This document shows, in pieces, positions 10,185 to 21,108 of a DNA stretch of 53,350 bases. The notes beneath the pieces are model-generated. The model was not told where the DNA came from, did no database searches, and saw only the letters and a program-made list of their open reading frames with translations. Source of the DNA: Kineosphaera sp032229625 (lineage in GTDB: Bacteria; Actinomycetota; Actinomycetes; Actinomycetales; Dermatophilaceae); the NCBI GenBank assembly GCA_032229625.1, contig JAVTVZ010000133.1, positions 1 to 53,350 on the forward strand. The letters run 5' to 3'. Numbering within the stretch: position 1 is the first letter of the stretch; every line of letters begins with the position of its first letter. The translations under genes and the position numbers were made by a program.

Positions 10185-10421
10185 TCAGCGAGCCGAGCTC
10201 GAGTAGGGCAGCAGGGCCATCTCGCGGGCGTTCTTCACGGCCTTGGCGATGAGGCGCTGCTCCTGCACGGAGACGCCGGTCACGCGGCGAGCGCGGATCT
10301 TGCCGCGGTCGGAGATGAACTTGCGCAGCAGCGCCGTGTCCTTGTAGTCGATGTTCTCGATCTTGGCGACCTTGAGCGGGTTCGCCTTCTTCTTGGGCTT
10401 ACGCACAACGGGCTTGGCCAT
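10185..10421 (-). CDS. rpsR: 30S ribosomal protein S18
   Basis: A 78-residue basic protein that pairs with S6 on the small-subunit platform. The signature DTALLRKFISDRGKIRARR with TGVSVQEQRLIAKAVKNARE is complete. The sequence has no CxxC zinc motif, so this is the zinc-independent form. It sits 99 bp downstream of ssb in the usual order. Confidence 0.98.
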   Translation of the reverse strand: MAKPVVRKPKKKANPLKVAKIENIDYKDTALLRKFISDRGKIRARRVTGVSVQEQRLIAKAVKNAREMALLPYSSSAR

Positions 10422-10520
10422 CGTGGTGCTCTCCCTTCCTGGTGAGAGCCCGGAGACTGCCGCCTCCGGGATGGTTCGTACGTGTTCGTGACGTGCCTGC
10501 CGATGTCGGCAGGCCGTCGA

Positions 10521-11123
10521 TCAGAAGGGCGGCTCGTCGTAGGACGGGGCGTTGCCCCAGCCTCCGCCTTGGCCGCCGCCCTGCTGGTTGCCACCCTGAC
10601 CGCCATGACCCCCTTGGCCACCGCCGGAGCCGCCGGTCGCCCACGGGTCGGCGTCGGGCCGGGAGCCGCCGAAGCCGCCCCCCTGACCGCCGCCGCCACC
10701 GAAGCCGCCGCCGCCCTGCTGGCCACCGCCGCCGCCGAAACCGCCGCCACCACCGCGCTGGGTCTTGGTGACCTTGGCCGTGGCATACCGCAGCGACGGG
10801 CCGACCTCGTCGACCTGCATCTCCATGACGGAGCGCTTCTGACCGGTCTCCTTGTCCTCCCACGAGCGGGAGACGAGACGACCCGAGACGACGACCCGCG
10901 CTCCCCGCGTGAGGGACTCGGCGACGTTCTCCGCCGCCTCCCGCCACACCGAGCAGCGCATGAAGAGCGTCTCGCCGTCCTTCCAGTCGTTGCTCTGTCG
11001 GTCGAACTGCCGCGGCGTCGAGGCCACGGTGAAGTTCGCGACGGCCGCACCCGAGGGGGTGAAGCGCAACTCGGGGTCGGCGGTGAGGTTGCCGACCACG
11101 GTGATCTGGGTTTCGCCGGCCAT
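10521..11123 (-). CDS. ssb: Single-stranded DNA-binding protein
   Basis: A 200-residue SSB. The OB-fold domain is at about 1-112 (TQITVVGNLTADPELRFT, VASTPRQFDRQSNDWKDG, SVWREAAENVAESL). A Gly-rich, Gln-containing linker (about 120-190) follows, and the conserved acidic tip SYDEPPF binds partner proteins. The ATG at 11123 follows AGAGAGG. It is the second gene of the rpsF operon. Confidence 0.97.
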   Translation of the reverse strand: MAGETQITVVGNLTADPELRFTPSGAAVANFTVASTPRQFDRQSNDWKDGETLFMRCSVWREAAENVAESLTRGARVVVSGRLVSRSWEDKETGQKRSVMEMQVDEVGPSLRYATAKVTKTQRGGGGGFGGGGGQQGGGGFGGGGGQGGGFGGSRPDADPWATGGSGGGQGGHGGQGGNQQGGGQGGGWGNAPSYDEPPF

Positions 11124-11255
11124 GGGGTGCCTCTCTGGAGGGGTCTGGAGGGGGGCGGTGTCCCGCGCTGCGAGGGCCTCTCGGCCGGTGCGGCGCAGGG
11201 ATCAGGTCGAGCTGCGGCGAGCAGGCCCGCGCAGGTCTCGACGGGTGGACGCCGC

Positions 11256-11546
11256 TCAGGCGGCGTCGGGCCGGACGAGCTTCGTGCGCAGGATCTGCTC
11301 GGACAGGCCGAGCTGACGGTCGAGCTCCTGAGCCGTCGCCGGCTCCGCCGTGAAGTTCACGACGACGTAGACGCCTTCGGCGCGCTTCTTGATCTCGTAT
11401 GCGAGACGCCGGCGACCCCAGACGTCCACTCCGTCGATGGTGCCCTTGTCATTGGTGATGACGGCCAGGAACCGCTCGAGGGACGTCGCGACCTGACGGT
11501 CGTCCACCTCGGGGTCGACGATGATCATGATTTCGTACTGACGCAT
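11256..11546 (-). CDS. rpsF: 30S ribosomal protein S6
   Basis: A 96-residue S6 with MRQYEIMIIVDPEVDDRQV at the N-terminus and the KGTIDGVDVWGRRRLAYEI core that contacts S18. The start was set at the ATG at 11546, which follows AGAGGAGGTGGG; longer in-frame extensions lack family similarity. It is the first gene of the operon, 132 bp ahead of ssb. Confidence 0.98.
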   Translation of the reverse strand: MRQYEIMIIVDPEVDDRQVATSLERFLAVITNDKGTIDGVDVWGRRRLAYEIKKRAEGVYVVVNFTAEPATAQELDRQLGLSEQILRTKLVRPDAA

Positions 11547-11891
11547 GCTGCGTAACCCACCTCCTCTGGTCTGTGCGGTCACGCTCTTCGACGTGACAGA
11601 AGGGTCATGCTGCGTCGCCCACGACAGCGCGCGATGAACCGGCGGACCTGCGGTCGAGTGAACCCAGGGTGCGGGTGGCACCTCACGGCGTCGAGGCACC
11701 CGCGCAGCCTGCCCGGACGCCCGGTGGGCGTCGTCGCAGTGAGGACGGGTCCCGCGACGCGGCCCGGACGGACGCCGGGATGTCGATAGGACGATATACA
11801 GCCTAACCGGGCGGGGGTGCCGGCGCCCAATCTTGGCCCAATCGTGCCGCTCGTCCCGGGCCGACCCGCCCGCTCGACTCGCGCCGACCCG
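11547..11891. other. rpsF upstream region with a candidate promoter
   Basis: This 345-bp gap has no credible gene. On the minus strand GGCTGTATATCGTCC at about 11788-11802 contains the only AT-rich -10-like element (TATATC), which would give an rpsF leader of roughly 240 nt. I looked for an S6:S18-binding leader but cannot decide from sequence alone. Confidence 0.4.
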
Positions 11892-13679
11892 TCAGCCGAA
11901 GGTCGCGACGAGGGCGTCGGGGCGGCCGGCCGCCGGGCCCGCGAGGTCGTCGGGGTCGCGACGGGACGCCTGGATCCGCTCCCGGATCGAGTCGCCGAAG
12001 TCGTCGAGGTCGCTGGGGTCGCCGGCCTCGACGTCGCCACCGTGCGTGCCATCGGCGCCCCGGCCTTCGGGATCGTCCGCGAGGTCGGCCGCGAAGCGCG
12101 CGGCGAAGGAGCCCTCGAAGTCCTCGTCGAGGCCGTGCCAGCCCGCGAGCTCGAGGTCGTCGTCACCGCGATCGTCACCGCGATCGCCACTGCGATCGTC
12201 ACCGCGGTCGCTGCGGGCCTGACCGCTGCGGTCGTCGTCGCGCTCCCAGGGACGGATCGGGTCCAGCGGCCGCAGCGCGTCGGACTCCTGCGGGTCGTCG
12301 CTGTGCCGGAGCACGACAGCCAGCGCGGCGTCGTGCCGCGGGTCGGCGGGGCGGATCGCCGCCCGCGCCGCGACATACGCCAGGCCGGCCAGCGCGGCGC
12401 AGCGCACGACGAGGAAGACGGCATACCAGCCGGCTCCCAGCGCGCGCTGGGTGTCGTCCTGACCGCCCAGATAGAGCCAGACGGCGACGAAATACGCGAC
12501 CTCCGCCGCCCACCACAGCAGCACCACCCGCCACGGCACGCGGGCGAGCGCGACGATCGGCACGAGCAGCAGCGTCGCCTGCACCGGGATCGACTTGCCC
12601 GTGAGCAGGGCGACGACGAGCACGACGAGCAGCACCTGCGCGAGCATCGGGCGGCGCGCCGGCAGGAAGGTCAGCACGACGCCGCACAGGATCGCGACGA
12701 TCCAGCCGGCGATCGCCCACGCGGTGAGCACCCCCAGCGGCAGCTCGACACCCGCGAGCTGGAGGAGGTAGACGGGAGCGCCGAACTCCGAGCCCGCCGC
12801 CAGCCAGCTCTCGTAGGCGGTGAGCACGGAGGTGCCGGCGACCACCCCGACCGCCGACAGGACGGCCAGCCACGTCAGGACCGCGATCCCGGCCATCCGG
12901 GCCGCCGGGCGCACGACGCCGGCGCGGGCCGCGACGAGCACGAGCACGATGACGACGAGTGCGGTGTAGGAGCGGGCCGTCAGCGCGAGCCCGAAGACGA
13001 ACCCGGCCCAGCCCAGCCGCTCCCGGGACCACAGCCACAGGCCCACGGAGACCGCGAGCACCCCGATGAGGTCCGGCGCCACGAGGGCGACCGTGACGAG
13101 CAGCGGCGACAGCGCGACCTGCGCCGCCCGCCACGGGTCGCGGCGCAGCGTCGAGACGGTCACGGCGGCCAGTGCCGCGGCCATCGCGGCGGCCGCGACC
13201 GCCCACATCCCGACGAACCACGTCGTCTGATGCGGCCCGACGGGCACGAGCTGCGCGAGCAGCCACAGCACCAGGCCCGTCCCCACCGGCTGCGGCAGGC
13301 TGGCGGCGCCGTCGGTATACGGCAGGGACCCCGTCAGGAGCCCCGAGGTGACGTAGTAGCGCGGCAGGTCCGAATAGCAGGCGTGCCAGAAGACCTCCGA
13401 GCCGCCCCACCCGCGGGTCAGGCAGTAGCTCTTCTGGAGGACCCCGAGACCGACCATCACGGCGGCGACCAGCGCCGACACGGCCGCGACCGGGCGCGAG
13501 GCCACCACGAGCACCTGGGCCCGCGGCCCCGATCCGCCCCAGCGCAGCCGCCGCACCGCGGCGTGCCGCCCCAGGCGCCCCCCGATGACCTCGCTCGCCG
13601 CAGCGACGAGCCCGTCACCGTCGCCGGGCACACCCGGGCGCACCTGGTCGGGGAGTCGGTCGACGCTGCGTGCAGGCAT
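11892..13679 (-). CDS. Multipass membrane protein, GT-C (GT87-like) glycosyltransferase candidate
   Basis: A 595-residue protein with about 11-12 membrane segments between residues 60 and 430, then a long charged cytoplasmic tail. The first periplasmic loop has YSDLPRYYVTSGLLTG and then GSLPYTD, the acidic Asp-containing loop typical of polyprenyl-phosphate-sugar-dependent GT-C enzymes. Its position between a class A PBP and rpsF is that of Rv0051 in M. tuberculosis, a conserved membrane protein annotated as a mannosyltransferase-like protein. The tail holds an Asp/Arg/Gly minisatellite (12161-12208). It starts 63 bp after the PBP stop, and TAGGCT lies exactly 6 nt before the ATG, so it may be leaderless. 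The substrate is unknown. Confidence 0.8.
   Translation of the reverse strand: MPARSVDRLPDQVRPGVPGDGDGLVAAASEVIGGRLGRHAAVRRLRWGGSGPRAQVLVVASRPVAAVSALVAAVMVGLGVLQKSYCLTRGWGGSEVFWHACYSDLPRYYVTSGLLTGSLPYTDGAASLPQPVGTGLVLWLLAQLVPVGPHQTTWFVGMWAVAAAAMAAALAAVTVSTLRRDPWRAAQVALSPLLVTVALVAPDLIGVLAVSVGLWLWSRERLGWAGFVFGLALTARSYTALVVIVLVLVAARAGVVRPAARMAGIAVLTWLAVLSAVGVVAGTSVLTAYESWLAAGSEFGAPVYLLQLAGVELPLGVLTAWAIAGWIVAILCGVVLTFLPARRPMLAQVLLVVLVVALLTGKSIPVQATLLLVPIVALARVPWRVVLLWWAAEVAYFVAVWLYLGGQDDTQRALGAGWYAVFLVVRCAALAGLAYVAARAAIRPADPRHDAALAVVLRHSDDPQESDALRPLDPIRPWERDDDRSGQARSDRGDDRSGDRGDDRGDDDLELAGWHGLDEDFEGSFAARFAADLADDPEGRGADGTHGGDVEAGDPSDLDDFGDSIRERIQASRRDPDDLAGPAAGRPDALVATFG
12161..12208 (-). repeat. 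12-bp tandem repeat (4 units) in the tail of the GT-C-like gene
   Basis: Four units of CGTCACCGCGAT with few changes are translated in frame on the minus strand as an Asp/Arg/Gly-rich stretch (SGDRGDDRGDDD). The unit length keeps the frame. Confidence 0.85.
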
Positions 13680-13685
13680 GAGATC

Positions 13686-13691
13686 AGCCTA
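13686..13691 (-). promoter_or_regulatory. Putative -10 of a leaderless transcript for the GT-C-like gene
   Basis: TAGGCT on the minus strand is followed by 6 nt (GATCTC) and the ATG at 13679. No Shine-Dalgarno is present. Confidence 0.45.
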
Positions 13692-13742
13692 AGCGGGCCG
13701 GACGCGCGGCCCGGACGCCAGACCGGCGCGCGGCGCCCGACC

Positions 13743-16103
13743 TCACCCCTGTCCGGCAGTCGAGCGCGCGGTGTCGCCGCGGCCCGACCCGGACGCCTGG
13801 CCCTGGCGAGCGACCTGCGCGGCGCTCTGCGCGCCGCGGGCGGGCCGGGTGCCCTGCTCGCCACCTTGCCCGGCGTTCTGCTCGCCGCCTTGTGCGCCCG
13901 CCTGCTCGCCGCCGGCCTGCTCGCCGCCGTTCTCCTCGCCACCGTTCTCCTCGGCGGGCGCCGGCGTCGCGCGCGGCGACTCCGCCTCGTCCGAGGGTGC
14001 CTGCGAGGACGTCGGCTCCTGCGTCGGAGTCTGCGGCACGTCCGTCGGTGACCACGTCGTCGACGGCGACTGGGTGGGCTCCGTCGTCGGGCTCTGGGTC
14101 GTCGGCGTCTGCGTCGGCTCCTGCGTGCGGGCGGGCGGCTCCCATTGCACCTGCGAGTCCCCGACCCCGGCGCGGTCGGGGAAGTCCTGCACCGGCATGC
14201 CGTCGAGGTAGTTGCGCATGAAGGACGTCCAGATCTGCACCGGATACGAGCCACCGGTCAGCTCCGAGCGCCCGCCGATGCCCTGCAGCGGCTGGGCGTT
14301 GCCGTCGGCGTCGGGCAGGTAGAGCCCGACGGCCGTCGCGGCCTGTGGGGTGAAGCCGTCGAACCACACCGCGCGGTTCTCCGTCGTCGTGCCCGTCTTG
14401 CCCGCCGCCGGCCGTCCCAGCGCCCGCGCGCCGGCCGCCGTGCCGCCGTTGACGACCCGCTCCATCGCGTTCACCGCATCAGCGGCGACCTCGGCGCTGA
14501 CCGCGTCGGTGACCTGCGGCGAGGCCGTGTAGCCCGCGTAGGAGTCGTCGACCGACGTCACGGACTTCACCAGATACGGCTCGGCCCGCTTGCCGCCCGC
14601 CGCCAACGTCGCGTAGGCGCTCGCCATGTCGATGACCCGCGGGGAGGCGGTGCCGAAGACGTTGGCGTAGTTGTCCGACAGGCCCGCCGTCGACGCCGGC
14701 AGCCCCAGCCGCACCGCCATGTCCTGCGTGGCCTTCGGGCCGACCTCGATGTTGAGCTCGGCGAAGGCCGTGTTGACCGACTTCGCCGTCGCATCCGCGA
14801 GCGTGAGCCGCCCATAGCTCTCGCCGCCGAAGTTCGTCACGCGCCCGCTGGTGTTGTCGCCGCCACGGAACTGCGAGAAATACTGCGGGCTCGACCCGTC
14901 GAGCATCGTGCGGGTGCTGATGCCCTTCTCCAGCGCCGCGACCAGCGTGAACGCCTTGAACGTCGAGCCGCCCTGCAGCTGCGCCTGCGTCGCCGCGTTG
15001 TAGGGCTGGGTGCGGTAGTCCTTGCCGCCGTAGATCGCCAGGATCGCGCCGTCGCCGGGCTTGATCGAGGCCAGCCCGACCCGCACGTCGTCGGCCTTGC
15101 CGCCGCTGGGCCGGTTGCGCTCCACGGCGTTGATCGCGTCGGTCTGGGCGTCCCGCGAGATCGTCGTCGTGATCCGCAGGCCGCCGCGGTCGACCTCCGC
15201 CTCGGAGAGGCCGATCTTCTGCGAGAGCTCGGACTTGACCATCGCGACGAGGTAGCCGTTCGGACCCGACGCCGCGCGGTTGGAGCGGGCCTCGACGACC
15301 TTGGGGAAGGTCACCTGCGTGCGCTCGGTCGGGGTGAGCCAGCCCTTCTCGACCATGCCGTCGAGCACGTAGTCGAAGCGCGACCGCGCGTTCTTCTCCT
15401 GCTCGGCCCCGAGCGAGGGGTCGTAGAGCGACGGCGCCCGGATGACCGAGGCGAGCAGCGCGCCCTCGGCGACCGTCAGCTGATCCGCCGTCTTGTCGAA
15501 ATACGCCCGCGACGCGGCCTGAATGCCGGAGGCGCCGCGCCCGTAATAGATGGTGTTGAGGTAGTTCTCCAGGATCTGCTGCTTGGACTGCTGCTGCTCG
15601 ACCTTGATGGAGATGATCAGCTCACGCGCCTTGCGGCCCAGCGTCTGATCCTGGCTGAGGAAGTAGTTCTTCACGTACTGCTGAGTGATCGTCGAGCCGC
15701 CCTGTGTCGGACCGCCGGTGGCTGCCGCCCACACCGCGCGGGCGATGCCGCTCGGGGAGAATCCCGGATTCTCGTAGAAGGACCGGTCCTCCGCGGCGAG
15801 CATCGCCTCCTGCACGTGCTCGGGCACCTGTGACAGCGGGATCGACTCGCGGTTGACCTCCGCGAAGCGGTGCATCTCGGTCTTACCGTCGGCGTAATAG
15901 ATGATCGACGTCTGCGCCCGCGCCTGCGCGTTCGGGTCCGGCACCGAGACCAGCGCGAAGGCGAGCAGCACGGCGATGACGCCGAGCAGCATCAGCCCGC
16001 CGAAGATCGCGAGGATGCCCTTGGGTGTGCGAAGCGTGCGCCACAGGCTGCGTTGCCCGTCGCCCTGGACACGACGCACCGTCGTGCGGCTGCCTGAACT
16101 CAC
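13743..16103 (-). CDS. ponA: Class A penicillin-binding protein (bifunctional transglycosylase/transpeptidase)
   Basis: A 786-residue peptidoglycan synthase. One N-terminal membrane anchor is at about 30-52. The GT51 domain has the catalytic Glu105 in LAAEDRSFYENPGFS and then GGSTITQQYVKN. The transpeptidase domain carries the SxxK serine in GSTFKAFTL (about 380), SVN in AKSVNTAFAEL (about 440) and KTGT in AGKTGTTTEN (about 567). The extracellular C-terminus after residue 660 is a Pro/Thr/Ser/Gln-rich low-complexity tail. The GTG at 16103 starts the frame. The gene order PBP, GT-C protein, rpsF matches mycobacterial ponA1-Rv0051-rpsF. It is divergent from the ABC exporter genes. Confidence 0.96.
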   Translation of the reverse strand: MSSGSRTTVRRVQGDGQRSLWRTLRTPKGILAIFGGLMLLGVIAVLLAFALVSVPDPNAQARAQTSIIYYADGKTEMHRFAEVNRESIPLSQVPEHVQEAMLAAEDRSFYENPGFSPSGIARAVWAAATGGPTQGGSTITQQYVKNYFLSQDQTLGRKARELIISIKVEQQQSKQQILENYLNTIYYGRGASGIQAASRAYFDKTADQLTVAEGALLASVIRAPSLYDPSLGAEQEKNARSRFDYVLDGMVEKGWLTPTERTQVTFPKVVEARSNRAASGPNGYLVAMVKSELSQKIGLSEAEVDRGGLRITTTISRDAQTDAINAVERNRPSGGKADDVRVGLASIKPGDGAILAIYGGKDYRTQPYNAATQAQLQGGSTFKAFTLVAALEKGISTRTMLDGSSPQYFSQFRGGDNTSGRVTNFGGESYGRLTLADATAKSVNTAFAELNIEVGPKATQDMAVRLGLPASTAGLSDNYANVFGTASPRVIDMASAYATLAAGGKRAEPYLVKSVTSVDDSYAGYTASPQVTDAVSAEVAADAVNAMERVVNGGTAAGARALGRPAAGKTGTTTENRAVWFDGFTPQAATAVGLYLPDADGNAQPLQGIGGRSELTGGSYPVQIWTSFMRNYLDGMPVQDFPDRAGVGDSQVQWEPPARTQEPTQTPTTQSPTTEPTQSPSTTWSPTDVPQTPTQEPTSSQAPSDEAESPRATPAPAEENGGEENGGEQAGGEQAGAQGGEQNAGQGGEQGTRPARGAQSAAQVARQGQASGSGRGDTARSTAGQG

Positions 16104-16587
16104 CCGCGCTCAACCCCTGTCCGATGACCGGCCCGCCGCAGCCTGCGGCGCGAGCCTTCTTGCCTTGGCCTCTTTCTGCGTGCCTCGGCCTGCCTGGGCG
16201 GCCTCGGCCTGCGTGCGGCCCATCGATCCGCCAGGAGATCCTGAGCGGGTCGACGCGCCCGATACCAGCCACCGGCGCTCGACCCTCTGATCGGCAGCGC
16301 GGCGGGAGACCTGCAGGTCAGTATGAACACTCGTACTGGACGACGCCTGTGCCACAGATTCGCGATCCTGCCCGACCAGGGCCGCCAGTAGGGCCGTGAC
16401 CCCCACCTTTTCGTGCCGACGTGGCGCTGCGGCGCACCGCGGATCCGCCACCGGCGCATGATGAGAGACGACGGGGCGCGACGGGTCGCACCCACGCGAC
16501 GACCCCGCGGGCACGCCGCCGCGGCAGCCCCGCAGCGGCGGCAACGACCGCCGGACCAGGCACGGGCGAAGGGACGGGACCACCTCG
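16104..16587. other. Divergent intergenic region between ponA and the ABC exporter
   Basis: 484 bp without a supportable gene. It should hold promoters in both directions, but I see no convincing -35/-10 pair. A short GCCTCGGCCTGC motif is repeated at about 16183-16213. Confidence 0.4.
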
Positions 16588-17633
<1,046 letters not shown>

Positions 17634-17637
<4 letters not shown>

Positions 17638-19313
17638 GCGGCGTCGGGGCCCCGGCCCGGCACGAGCTCGGCACGCGCAGGCCGACCGGCACCTCGACCG
17701 GCACCTCGACCGGCACCCTGACCGGCACGTGGCTCGCCGCGCGGCTCGCGCTGCGCACCTCCCGGATCTTCTGGCTCACCTGGCTGGTCACCCTCGCCGC
17801 GCTGCTGCCGGCGACGGTGTCGGCCTACGGCGAGCTCATGCCCGACACGCCCGCCGGGCGCGTCAGCCTCGTCGCGCTCGCCGCGAACCCGACGATGCGC
17901 GCGATGCTCGGCCCGCCCTACGACCTGCTCGTGCCGGGGGGCTTCGCGATGTGGCGCGTCGGCACGTTCGTCGCCGCGGCGGCCGCGATGATGGCCGCCC
18001 TCGGTGTCATCCGTGCGACGCGCGAGCCGGAGGAGGACGGGCGCGTCGAGCTGCTGCGCTCCGGGGCGCTCGGGCGGCACGCGCCGCTGGCCGGTGCCCT
18101 CGTCGTCGCTCTCGGAGCGTGCGCGGTGCTCGGTGCCGTCGTGGCGGCGTCGCTGGCCGCGATGGCGCCGCCGGCGACGGGCGCGCTCGCCGCCGGCCTG
18201 GGCATCGCACTCGTCGGCGCGACCTGGGCCGGGGTCGGCGGGCTCGCCGCGCAGCTCATGAGCACCGCGCGCGGCGCCCGGTTCCTCGCCGTCGGCAGCC
18301 TGGGGGCGGCCTACCTGCTGCGCGCGGTCGCCGACGGCAGCCCCCGCGACTCGGTCATCGCGGACCTGGGATGGCTCTCCCCCGTGCAGTGGGCCGCCCT
18401 CACCCGCCCGTATGCCGGCGAACGCTGGTGGGTGCCGGGCCTGTCGCTGCTCGCGACCGCGCTGCTCGTCGCCCTCGCCTTCGTCGCGCAATCGCGCCGC
18501 GACCTGGGCTCGGGCCTGCGGGCCGCCCGGCCCGGACCCGCCGACGCCGCGGCGGGCCTGCGCGGACCGCACAGTCTCGTGTGGCGTCTGGAGCGCGGGG
18601 CGATCGTCGGCTGGACGCTCGGCATGTCCCTCTTCGCGCTCGCCATCGGCTCCCTCGCCGGCACGGTCGGCACGATGCTCGACGACAACCCTCGCCTCGC
18701 CGAGATGTTCCGCCGCCTCGGCGGCGACGACCGGGTGCTGCGCGACTCCTTCTATACGACGATGCTGGGCATCGTCGTCGCCGTCATCGCGCTCTACGCG
18801 GCGGGCCTGCTGCTGCGCCTGCGCGCCGAGGAGGAGTCCGGGCGCACCGAGCTGCTCGCCGCGACGGGCGTGCGGCGGCGCTCGCTGCTCCTGGCGCACG
18901 TGCTGCCGGCGCTGCTCGCCCCGAGTGGCCTGCTGGTCCTGACCGGCGCACTCATCGCCGTGCCCGAGGCCGTCGCCACCGGCGAGGCCGGTCTCGTCGC
19001 GACGATCACCGGCGCCGCCCTGACCCTGGCCCCCGGGCTCTGGCTCGTCGTCGCGCTCGGCGCGGCCCTGCTGGGGATGGCGCCGCGCCTCGTGCCGCTG
19101 CTCTGGGTCGTCCTCGGCTGGTCGATGCTCGCCACCTGGGTCGGGGCGCTGCTGGGCCTGCCGCAGTGGACGCTGGATCTGACGCCCTTCGCCGCGCTGC
19201 CCGCCCTGCCCGTCGAGTCGTTCGCGTGGGCGCCGGTGCTGGTGACGACCGCGAGCGCGGCGGCCCTGCTCGGGGCGGCGCTGTGGGGCTGGGGGCGCCG
19301 CGACCTGGGCTGA
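17634..19313 (+). CDS. ABC exporter, permease (polyketide antibiotic exporter type)
   Basis: A 559-residue membrane protein with about twelve hydrophobic helices in two related halves, each beginning with a short amphipathic segment (TWLAARLALRTSRIFWLTWL and LRGPHSLVWRLERGAIVGWT). This is the layout of single-polypeptide permeases paired with NBDs like its neighbour. EPEEDGRVELLRSGALGR and the later EEESGRTELLAATGVRRR are the duplicated cytoplasmic coupling motifs facing the NBD. The N-terminus has a Thr-Gly repeat. Its stop is only 8 bp from the stop of the convergent cca gene, with no terminator hairpin between them. Confidence 0.92.
17685..17732 (+). repeat. 12-bp tandem repeat (4 units) in the permease N-terminus
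   Basis: Four units of ACCGGCACCTCG, the last two slightly changed, encode TGTSTGTSTGTLTGTW just ahead of the first membrane helix. Confidence 0.85.
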
Positions 19314-19321
19314 CGCCGGCG

Positions 19322-20875
19322 CTAGGACCCCGGCCGGGACTCGGGCTGCTCGGCCCACCACGACAGCAACTCCTCCTGCGCCGCCTGCGTCCCGATCGGC
19401 CCGCGGTCGAGGCGCACCGCGAGCAGGTGCTTGTAGGCCCGACCCAGCACCGGCCCCGGCGCGATGCCCAGCAGCGCGCCGATCTGGTGTCCGTCGAGCT
19501 CGGGACGCACGGCCTGCAGCTCCTCGGCCGCGCTGAGCTGCTCGATCCGCCGCTCCAACGAGTCGTAGGCGGCGGCCAGCTGCGCGACGCGGCGCCGGTT
19601 GCGGGTCGTGCAGTCCGCCCGGGTGAGGCGGTGCAGCCGAGCGAGCAGCGGCCCGGCGTCGGTGACGTAGCGGCGCACGGCCGAGTCGGTCCACTCCCCG
19701 CCGCCGTAGCCGTGGAACCGCAGGTGCAGCTCCACGAGGCGCGTGACGGCCTTGATCGTGTCCTTGTCGAAGCGCAGCGCCCGCAGCCGCTTGGCCGCGA
19801 GCTTGGCGCCGACGGTCTCGTGATGGTGGAAGCTGACGCCGCCGCCGGGCTCGAAGCGTCGCGTCGCGGGCTTGCCGATGTCGTGCAGCAGCGCCGCCAG
19901 CCGCAGCACGAGATCCGGCCCCGGCACCGACTCCGGCGGTCCGTCGACCGGCCCCTCGAGGGCGATCGCCTGGTCGAGCACGGTCAGCGAGTGCTGGTAG
20001 ACGTCCTTGTGGCGGTGGTGCTCGTCGATGGTCAGCTGCATGGCGGGCAGCTCGGGCAGCATCCGCTGCGCCAGGCCGGTGTCGACGAGCACGACGAGTC
20101 CGGCGCGGGGTGCGGGCGTGAGCAGCAGCTTGACGAGCTCGTCGCGGATCCGCTCGGCCGAGACGATCTGCAGGGAGTCCACGGCCGCCGCGATCGCCTC
20201 CGCGACCCCCTCGTCGAGGCGCGCGTCGAGCTGGGCGACGAAGCGCGCCGCGCGCATCATCCGCAGCGGGTCGTCCGCGAAGGACACCGCCGGCGGTCCG
20301 GGGGTGCGCAGCACGCGCCGCCGCAGATCGCCCAATCCGTCGTGGGGGTCCACGAACCGCAGGTCGGGCAGCTCCAGGGCCATCGCGTTGACGGTGAAGT
20401 CGCGCCGCGCGAGGTCGGCGGTCAGGTCGTCACCGAAGGCGACGACCGGCTTGCGGGTCAGCCCGTCGTAGGCGTCCGCGCGGTAGGTCGTCACCTCGAT
20501 CGTGTGCTCACCCTTGCGCATCGCGATCGTGCCGAAGTCGCGCCCGACGTCCCAGCGCGCGTCGGCCCAGCCGGTGACGATCTGCTCGATCTGCTCCGGG
20601 CGCGCGCTCGTCGTCAGGTCCAGATCGGTGCTCGTGCGCCCGAGGAACGCGTCCCGCACGGGACCGCCGACGAGCGCGAGGCGGTGCCCCGCGTCGGCGA
20701 AGCGGCCACCCAGCTCCAGCAGCAGCGGCAACACCGGCTGCAGGCGGGTCAGCGCCTCGCGCTGCAGGTCGGCGTCCGGTCCGCCGGGCCGACTCTCCGG
20801 CGCGGTGCGCGCGTCGGTGGGGCCCGTGGTCGGGCGGTCGGGCTGCGTGCTGCGCGGCTGCGCGGCGGTGTCCAT
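19322..20875 (-). CDS. cca: CCA tRNA nucleotidyltransferase
   Basis: A 517-residue class II nucleotidyltransferase that adds or repairs the 3' CCA of tRNAs. The head domain has LVGGPVRDAFLGR with the metal-binding DLD of STDLDLTT (about 75-95). Motif RDFTVNAMALELPDLRFVDP follows. The RNA-binding PolyA_pol domain has FADDPLRMMRAARFVAQL, and an HD domain (LLHDIGKPATRRF) follows at about 320. Mycobacterial Rv3907c holds the same position, divergent from the NUDIX-DUF6049-murJ genes. The ATG at 20875 follows GAGGA. At least tRNA-Ile in this window lacks an encoded CCA and would need this enzyme. Confidence 0.96.
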   Translation of the reverse strand: MDTAAQPRSTQPDRPTTGPTDARTAPESRPGGPDADLQREALTRLQPVLPLLLELGGRFADAGHRLALVGGPVRDAFLGRTSTDLDLTTSARPEQIEQIVTGWADARWDVGRDFGTIAMRKGEHTIEVTTYRADAYDGLTRKPVVAFGDDLTADLARRDFTVNAMALELPDLRFVDPHDGLGDLRRRVLRTPGPPAVSFADDPLRMMRAARFVAQLDARLDEGVAEAIAAAVDSLQIVSAERIRDELVKLLLTPAPRAGLVVLVDTGLAQRMLPELPAMQLTIDEHHRHKDVYQHSLTVLDQAIALEGPVDGPPESVPGPDLVLRLAALLHDIGKPATRRFEPGGGVSFHHHETVGAKLAAKRLRALRFDKDTIKAVTRLVELHLRFHGYGGGEWTDSAVRRYVTDAGPLLARLHRLTRADCTTRNRRRVAQLAAAYDSLERRIEQLSAAEELQAVRPELDGHQIGALLGIAPGPVLGRAYKHLLAVRLDRGPIGTQAAQEELLSWWAEQPESRPGS

Positions 20876-21096
20876 GTGAGTCCTCGTGCTGTGGTCGTGC
20901 GCGTGTGCTGGGGGGCTGCCGCGCGCCCGGACGCCGAGACGGCGCGATCGGATCCCGTCGGGGTGTCACGCGGGAATCGACGGGGCGCGGGGCTCGCGAG
21001 CCCAGCAGCCAAGGGTACGGGCGTGGGCCGGCGCGGGGTGCGGGGCAACACACGTGTGACGGGCTCCGGGTGCGGCGTCCCCCCAGTGCGGATCGT

Positions 21097-21102
21097 TAGA
21101 GT
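21097..21102 (+). promoter_or_regulatory. Putative -10 of a leaderless NUDIX transcript
   Basis: TAGAGT is followed by exactly 6 nt and the ATG at 21109, so transcription would start at or next to the A of the start codon. No Shine-Dalgarno is present. Confidence 0.5.
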
Positions 21103-21108
21103 GGCTTG